Position numbers and translations under genes: made by a program. Of a DNA stretch of 64,000 nt, positions 61,091-64,000 are shown one piece after another (the stretch's first letter is position 1; every line of letters begins with the position of its first letter). Under the pieces are notes generated by a model. That model had not been told where the DNA came from and searched no databases. It worked only from the letters and a program-made list of their open reading frames with translations. The DNA is taken from NCBI RefSeq assembly GCF_900103455.1, contig NZ_FNHI01000018.1, forward strand, positions 77,819-141,818, given 5' to 3'. The stretch is from Streptomyces wuyuanensis (GTDB taxonomy: Bacteria > Actinomycetota > Actinomycetes > Streptomycetales > Streptomycetaceae).

Positions 61091-61474
61091 GACAGTGCCC
61101 CTTCCTGTGTCGGCGGGATCCCCGGGCGGGCCGGAGCATCCGCGGCGCTCGCCGGTCACGAGGTGACGGGCGCGCGTGCAGCGTCCCTGCGACCACGCTG
61201 ACCCTGCGCCCGGGCCGGGTGCATGGGCCGAACGGCCCCGGTGCGGGGGCCGCCCCGCCTGCCCTGCAAGAAGATGCCTTGTCCCCGCGCCGCCCGACCA
61301 TGGATTCCGCATCCGCGTCCATGCGACACGTACGTCGATGCGCCGCTCCCTCGCCTGAATCGTCGACGATGGCTGCGGCGGATCTGCTCCGGCAGGAATG
61401 TCCGCCGGATCGGCCGGCACCGGATCCGGTGGAAACCACGACAGCGATGAGTCCGGGCGAGGAAGCAGGCATCG
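61091..61474. other. Divergent region with a perfect box
   Basis: Between a CBS-BON gene and the hydrogenase-maturation gene. Apart from the box at 61225 no element or gene was recognised. Confidence 0.5.
61225..61238. promoter_or_regulatory. OsdR/DevR-type box
   Basis: GGGCCGAACGGCCC, identical to the boxes at 60379 and 62149, about 135 bases from the CBS-BON start and 237 from the protease start. Confidence 0.7.
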
Positions 61475-61996
61475 ATGGAACCGGTCGCGCGCACGGCGGT
61501 CATCGGGATCGGCAACGAGTTCCGCCGGGACGACGGGGTCGGATGGGCCGTCATCGCCTCGTTGCAGGACCGGGCCGCACGGCGGCCGCTGCCTCCAGGC
61601 ACCGTACTCGCACAGTCCGACGGGGACCCCGGCCGGCTGATCGGCCTCTGGGAGGACACCGCCCTGGCAGTGGTCGTCGATGCCTGCTTTCCCCCGTCGG
61701 CGCAGCCGGGGCGGACCCACCGGTGGTCCGGACACCCCGAGCGCTCCTTCCACTCGGCCGGCCCGGCACGCCACAGCACCCACGGACTCGGCCTCGCCGA
61801 AGCGGTGCGGCTCGGCGACATTCTCCGGCGCCGTCCTCTCCGCCTCGTCGTGTACGCCGTCGAGGGAGCGGACCGTTCGCTGGGCACGGGACTCACACCG
61901 GCGGTGGCACGCGCGCTGCCGGGTCTGGTCCGACGGATCGAGGCGGACATGGACCGGTACGGCGAAGTTCCGGCACACGGTCCGCGGGACGAATGA
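61475..61996 (+). CDS. [NiFe]-hydrogenase maturation protease
   Basis: A 173-residue HycI/HyaD-type endopeptidase that removes the C-terminal tail of the hydrogenase large subunit after nickel insertion. It begins TAVIGIGNEFRRDDGVGWAV, the family N terminus with the nickel-ligand glutamate (E in GNEFRxDDGVG); the second ligand region is VVVDACFPP and the histidine region is in the HSTHGLGLAEAV segment. It precedes a group 3b-type hydrogenase operon by about 180 bases. GAGGAAG precedes the ATG. Confidence 0.9.
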   Translation: MEPVARTAVIGIGNEFRRDDGVGWAVIASLQDRAARRPLPPGTVLAQSDGDPGRLIGLWEDTALAVVVDACFPPSAQPGRTHRWSGHPERSFHSAGPARHSTHGLGLAEAVRLGDILRRRPLRLVVYAVEGADRSLGTGLTPAVARALPGLVRRIEADMDRYGEVPAHGPRDE

Positions 61997-62148
61997 GTAC
62001 CGGCGGGCACTCTCCGGGGACGAACCAAGGACACGCCGGGACCCATATCGGAGCCGGAGAGGCTGGTACCTGACACCCTGTCCACGACCGACAGCACACC
62101 GTGCCGGCCGTGTCCCAGCGGATCGTGGCGTAGGAGTCTGTGCCTCCC

Positions 62149-62162
62149 GGGCCGAACGGCCC
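62149..62162. promoter_or_regulatory. OsdR/DevR-type box close to the hydrogenase start
   Basis: GGGCCGAACGGCCC only 18 bases before the ATG of the beta-subunit gene. That is too close for a regulator sitting at -35 of a leadered transcript, so either the true start is further in or the box works differently here. Confidence 0.65.
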
Positions 62163-62180
62163 CCGGACGAGCGGCGAACC

Positions 62181-63350
62181 ATGACGGATCCCGAGAACAC
62201 CGTTGCCGTCCCCGGCGCTCCGACCGAGGCGGTGCTCGACCGCGACGGACTGGACGAACTCGTCCGCGTCCTCGTACGCCGCGGCCGCACGGTGATCGGT
62301 CCCACCGTCCGTGACGGCGCCATCGTGCTGGACGAGCTGGAGTCGGCCGATGCGCTGCCTTACGGGTGGGGGGTCGAACTCGAGGCGGGGCAGTACCGGG
62401 TCCGCCGGCGTGCCGACCAGGCTGCCTTCGCGCACAGCGCGGGGCCGCAGTCGTGGAAGTCGTTCCTCCATCCGGAGCGCGTCCGCCAGTGGAGCGCCGA
62501 ACGCCGCCCCGACGGCGTGCTGAGCGTGCGCCCGGAGGCACCCCAGAGCGTTTCGTACGCCTTCCTCGGCGTGAGGCCCTGCGATCTGCGGGCCATTCGG
62601 ATCCTCGACCGGGTGATGGGCGGCGGCCGCTACCGTGACCCTGCCTACCTCTCCCGGCGAACGGGCGCCTTCCTGATCGCGGTCGAATGCACCGAGCCGG
62701 GTGCCACCTGCTTCTGCGTCTCGATGGGCACGGGACCGGCCGCGGACGCCGGATTCGACCTCGCGCTCACCGAGGTCGTGGACGCCGCGGGCCACCGCTT
62801 CCTGTGCCGCAGCGGCAGCCCGGAGGGGGCGGCGGTGCTCGCGGAGCTCCCGCGCCGCGACGCCGACGAGCCCACCCGCGCGGCAGCCGCCTCCGCCGTC
62901 AGCGAGGCGGCCGAACGCATGGGCCGGTCCATGCCGCCGGTGGACCTGCGCACGCTGATGCGGGACACCCTGGAGGCGGAGCGGTGGGACGACGTCACGG
63001 CCAGATGCCTGAGCTGCGGCAACTGCACCATGGTCTGCCCCACCTGCTTCTGCACGACCACCGAGGACGTGACCGACCTGACCGGCGACCACGCCGAGCG
63101 TTGGCGCCGCTGGGACTCCTGCTACGACCTGGACTTCTCGCTCCTGCACGGCGGTCCGGTCCGGGCCACCCCGCGCAGCCGCTACCGCCAGTGGCTGACC
63201 CACAAACTGGGCACGTGGCACGACCAGTTCGACAGCTCCGGCTGCGTCGGCTGCGGCCGGTGCATCGTCTGGTGCCCCACCGGCATCGACCTCACCGAAG
63301 AGGCGCATGCCCTCCATCAGGAGGCCACGCGGACGGAGAGCGCACCGTGA
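62181..63350 (+). CDS. hydB: Hydrogenase beta subunit, 4Fe-4S protein (HydB-type)
   Basis: A 389-residue iron-sulfur subunit of a group 3b NAD(P)-linked [NiFe]-hydrogenase (sulfhydrogenase type), relaying electrons between the flavin subunit and the catalytic dimer. The N-terminal half has VSYAFLGVRPCDLRAIRILD and CTEPGATCFCVSMGTGP; two ferredoxin-like clusters follow, CLSCGNCTMVCPTCFC and CVGCGRCIVWCPTGIDL. Similar to AsrA of anaerobic sulfite reductase. Its stop overlaps the next GTG. The M. smegmatis homologue is DosR-induced and recycles reductant in hypoxia. ATG 62181 has no strong ribosome site; GTG at 62234 is an alternative. Confidence 0.9.
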   Translation: MTDPENTVAVPGAPTEAVLDRDGLDELVRVLVRRGRTVIGPTVRDGAIVLDELESADALPYGWGVELEAGQYRVRRRADQAAFAHSAGPQSWKSFLHPERVRQWSAERRPDGVLSVRPEAPQSVSYAFLGVRPCDLRAIRILDRVMGGGRYRDPAYLSRRTGAFLIAVECTEPGATCFCVSMGTGPAADAGFDLALTEVVDAAGHRFLCRSGSPEGAAVLAELPRRDADEPTRAAAASAVSEAAERMGRSMPPVDLRTLMRDTLEAERWDDVTARCLSCGNCTMVCPTCFCTTTEDVTDLTGDHAERWRRWDSCYDLDFSLLHGGPVRATPRSRYRQWLTHKLGTWHDQFDSSGCVGCGRCIVWCPTGIDLTEEAHALHQEATRTESAP

Positions 63351-63832
63351 CCCCGCAGACGGGCGAGCCCGCCGGCGGAGGAGCACTCGACACCCTGCCC
63401 GCCGAGCACCGCGGTCGCTTGATGGCCCTCGCCCACGAAGCCGCGTTCCCGAGCACCACGCGGATCTTCGAGGAGGGCGACGAGGCGGACCGCTTCTGGA
63501 TCATCCGCTCGGGCACCGTCGCGCTCGACGTCCATGTGCCCGGCCGCGGTCGGACCGTCGTCGAGACCATCGGCAGGGGCGCCCTGCTCGGCTGGTCGTG
63601 GCTGTGCCCGCCCCGGCACTGGCACCTCGGTGCCGAGTCCCGGGGTCCGGTGCTGGCCTGGGAGTTCGACGCCGCCGCCGTGCGCAGCCTGTGTGCCGAA
63701 CGCCCGGACCTGGGGCTGGCGTTGGTCACCGTCGTCGCCGAGACCATCGGCGACCGGCTCCGGGCCACCCGCACCCGCCTGCTCGACCTCTACGGGCCGC
63801 CGGGATCCCCGGAGGGCGGGGCCGGCCCATGA
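63347..63832 (+). CDS. Cyclic-nucleotide-binding-domain protein in the hydrogenase operon
   Basis: A 161-residue beta-roll protein without a DNA-binding domain. TTRIFEEGDEADRFWIIRSG, RGALLGWSWLCPPRHW and the capping helix DRLRATRTRLLDLYG are shared with the protein at 27.4 kb. Such a gene commonly lies between the beta- and gamma-subunit genes of actinobacterial group 3b hydrogenases; a structural or regulatory role in the complex is likely. Both ends overlap its neighbours (GTGA and ATGA), so it is co-translated with the hydrogenase subunits. Confidence 0.88.
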   Translation: MTPQTGEPAGGGALDTLPAEHRGRLMALAHEAAFPSTTRIFEEGDEADRFWIIRSGTVALDVHVPGRGRTVVETIGRGALLGWSWLCPPRHWHLGAESRGPVLAWEFDAAAVRSLCAERPDLGLALVTVVAETIGDRLRATRTRLLDLYGPPGSPEGGAGP

Positions 63833-64000
63833 CCCTCGCGCCCCTCCCCTACCGCGTCGTGGACCGCCGCGACGAGACGCATGACACCGTCACGCTCTCC
63901 CTGGAGCCGGCCGGGGAGGCCCTGGGCCCTTTCGCACCGGGCCAGTTCGCGATGATGTACGCGTTCGGCGTCGGTGAGGTCCCCGTCTCCGTGTCCCGCA
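63829..64000 (+). CDS. hydG: Hydrogenase gamma subunit, FAD/NAD-binding (cut by right edge)
   Basis: The first 57 codons are present. They read as the start of a ferredoxin-reductase-like FAD-binding domain (YRVVDRRDETHDTVTLSLEP, then FAPGQFAMMYAFGVGEVPVS), as in HydG/AsrB flavin subunits that exchange electrons with NAD(P)H. Start overlaps the preceding stop by ATGA. The small (delta) and catalytic (alpha) subunit genes are expected beyond the edge. Confidence 0.85.
   Translation, partial: MTLAPLPYRVVDRRDETHDTVTLSLEPAGEALGPFAPGQFAMMYAFGVGEVPVSVSR

Overview
The window is very GC-rich, with GTG and TTG starts, Shine-Dalgarno motifs of the AGGAGG type, many ATGA/GTGA start-stop overlaps and long antisense shadow frames. 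Together with the gene content (CYP157-type P450, tandem universal stress proteins, DevS/DevR-like pair, Rv1733c-like protein) this points to a Streptomyces or close relative. No rRNA, tRNA, CRISPR array or intact insertion sequence was seen. I count roughly 50 intact protein genes plus a conspicuous set of decayed ones.

Left part (0-23 kb): a patchwork typical of accessory chromosome. It holds the end of a Na+/H+ antiporter, three translationally coupled small membrane genes, a PucR-type regulator, a STAS-domain protein, an alanine/glycine:Na+ symporter, nhaA followed by a decayed CBS-domain gene and a small coupled membrane gene, a flavin monooxygenase/TetR pair with a clear tandem operator, a KhtT/KhtU-like K+/H+ antiporter pair, a secreted hydrophobic peptide gene with an SdpI-like membrane neighbour (candidate toxin/immunity pair), two cytochrome P450 genes (one CYP157-like without the ExxR arginine), a broken metallo-beta-lactamase-fold gene, a secreted four-cysteine protein, and a divergent GlxA-type regulator/saccharopine-dehydrogenase-like pair.

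Right part (23-28 kb and 40-64 kb): a coherent dormancy/hypoxia-type cluster resembling the OsdK/OsdR (DevS/DevR) regulon described in Streptomyces and the DosR regulon of Mycobacterium. It contains the sensor kinase with two GAF domains, its NarL-type response regulator, two P2-type cation ATPases, five CBS-CBS-BON proteins, three universal stress proteins, two cyclic-nucleotide-binding-domain proteins, pyruvate phosphate dikinase, nicotinate phosphoribosyltransferase, an Rv1733c-like membrane protein, an XRE-flavin-binding fusion, a flavodoxin, and the start of a group 3b [NiFe]-hydrogenase operon (maturation protease, beta subunit, gamma subunit running off the right edge). A 14-bp palindrome with consensus GGGCCGNNCGGCCC, or close variants, recurs in the intergenic regions of these genes and is probably the response-regulator binding site.

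Middle (28.4-39.8 kb): this cluster is interrupted by two detoxification modules in which I found no such palindrome. The first is a persulfide/sulfite module (metallo-beta-lactamase/rhodanese fusion, rhodanese, TauE-like exporter, CstR-like repressor, membrane rhodanese) with three TACCCC-GGGGTA operators. The second is a double arsenic module (arsC, trxB, truncated trxA, arsR, aquaporin, ArsO-like monooxygenase; then arsN-like acetyltransferase, second arsR, a broken arsO-like gene, a flavoprotein and an arsI-like gene).

Several broken genes differ from intact versions by single-base indels in G or C runs. They may be genuine pseudogenes or partly assembly errors; only reads can decide.
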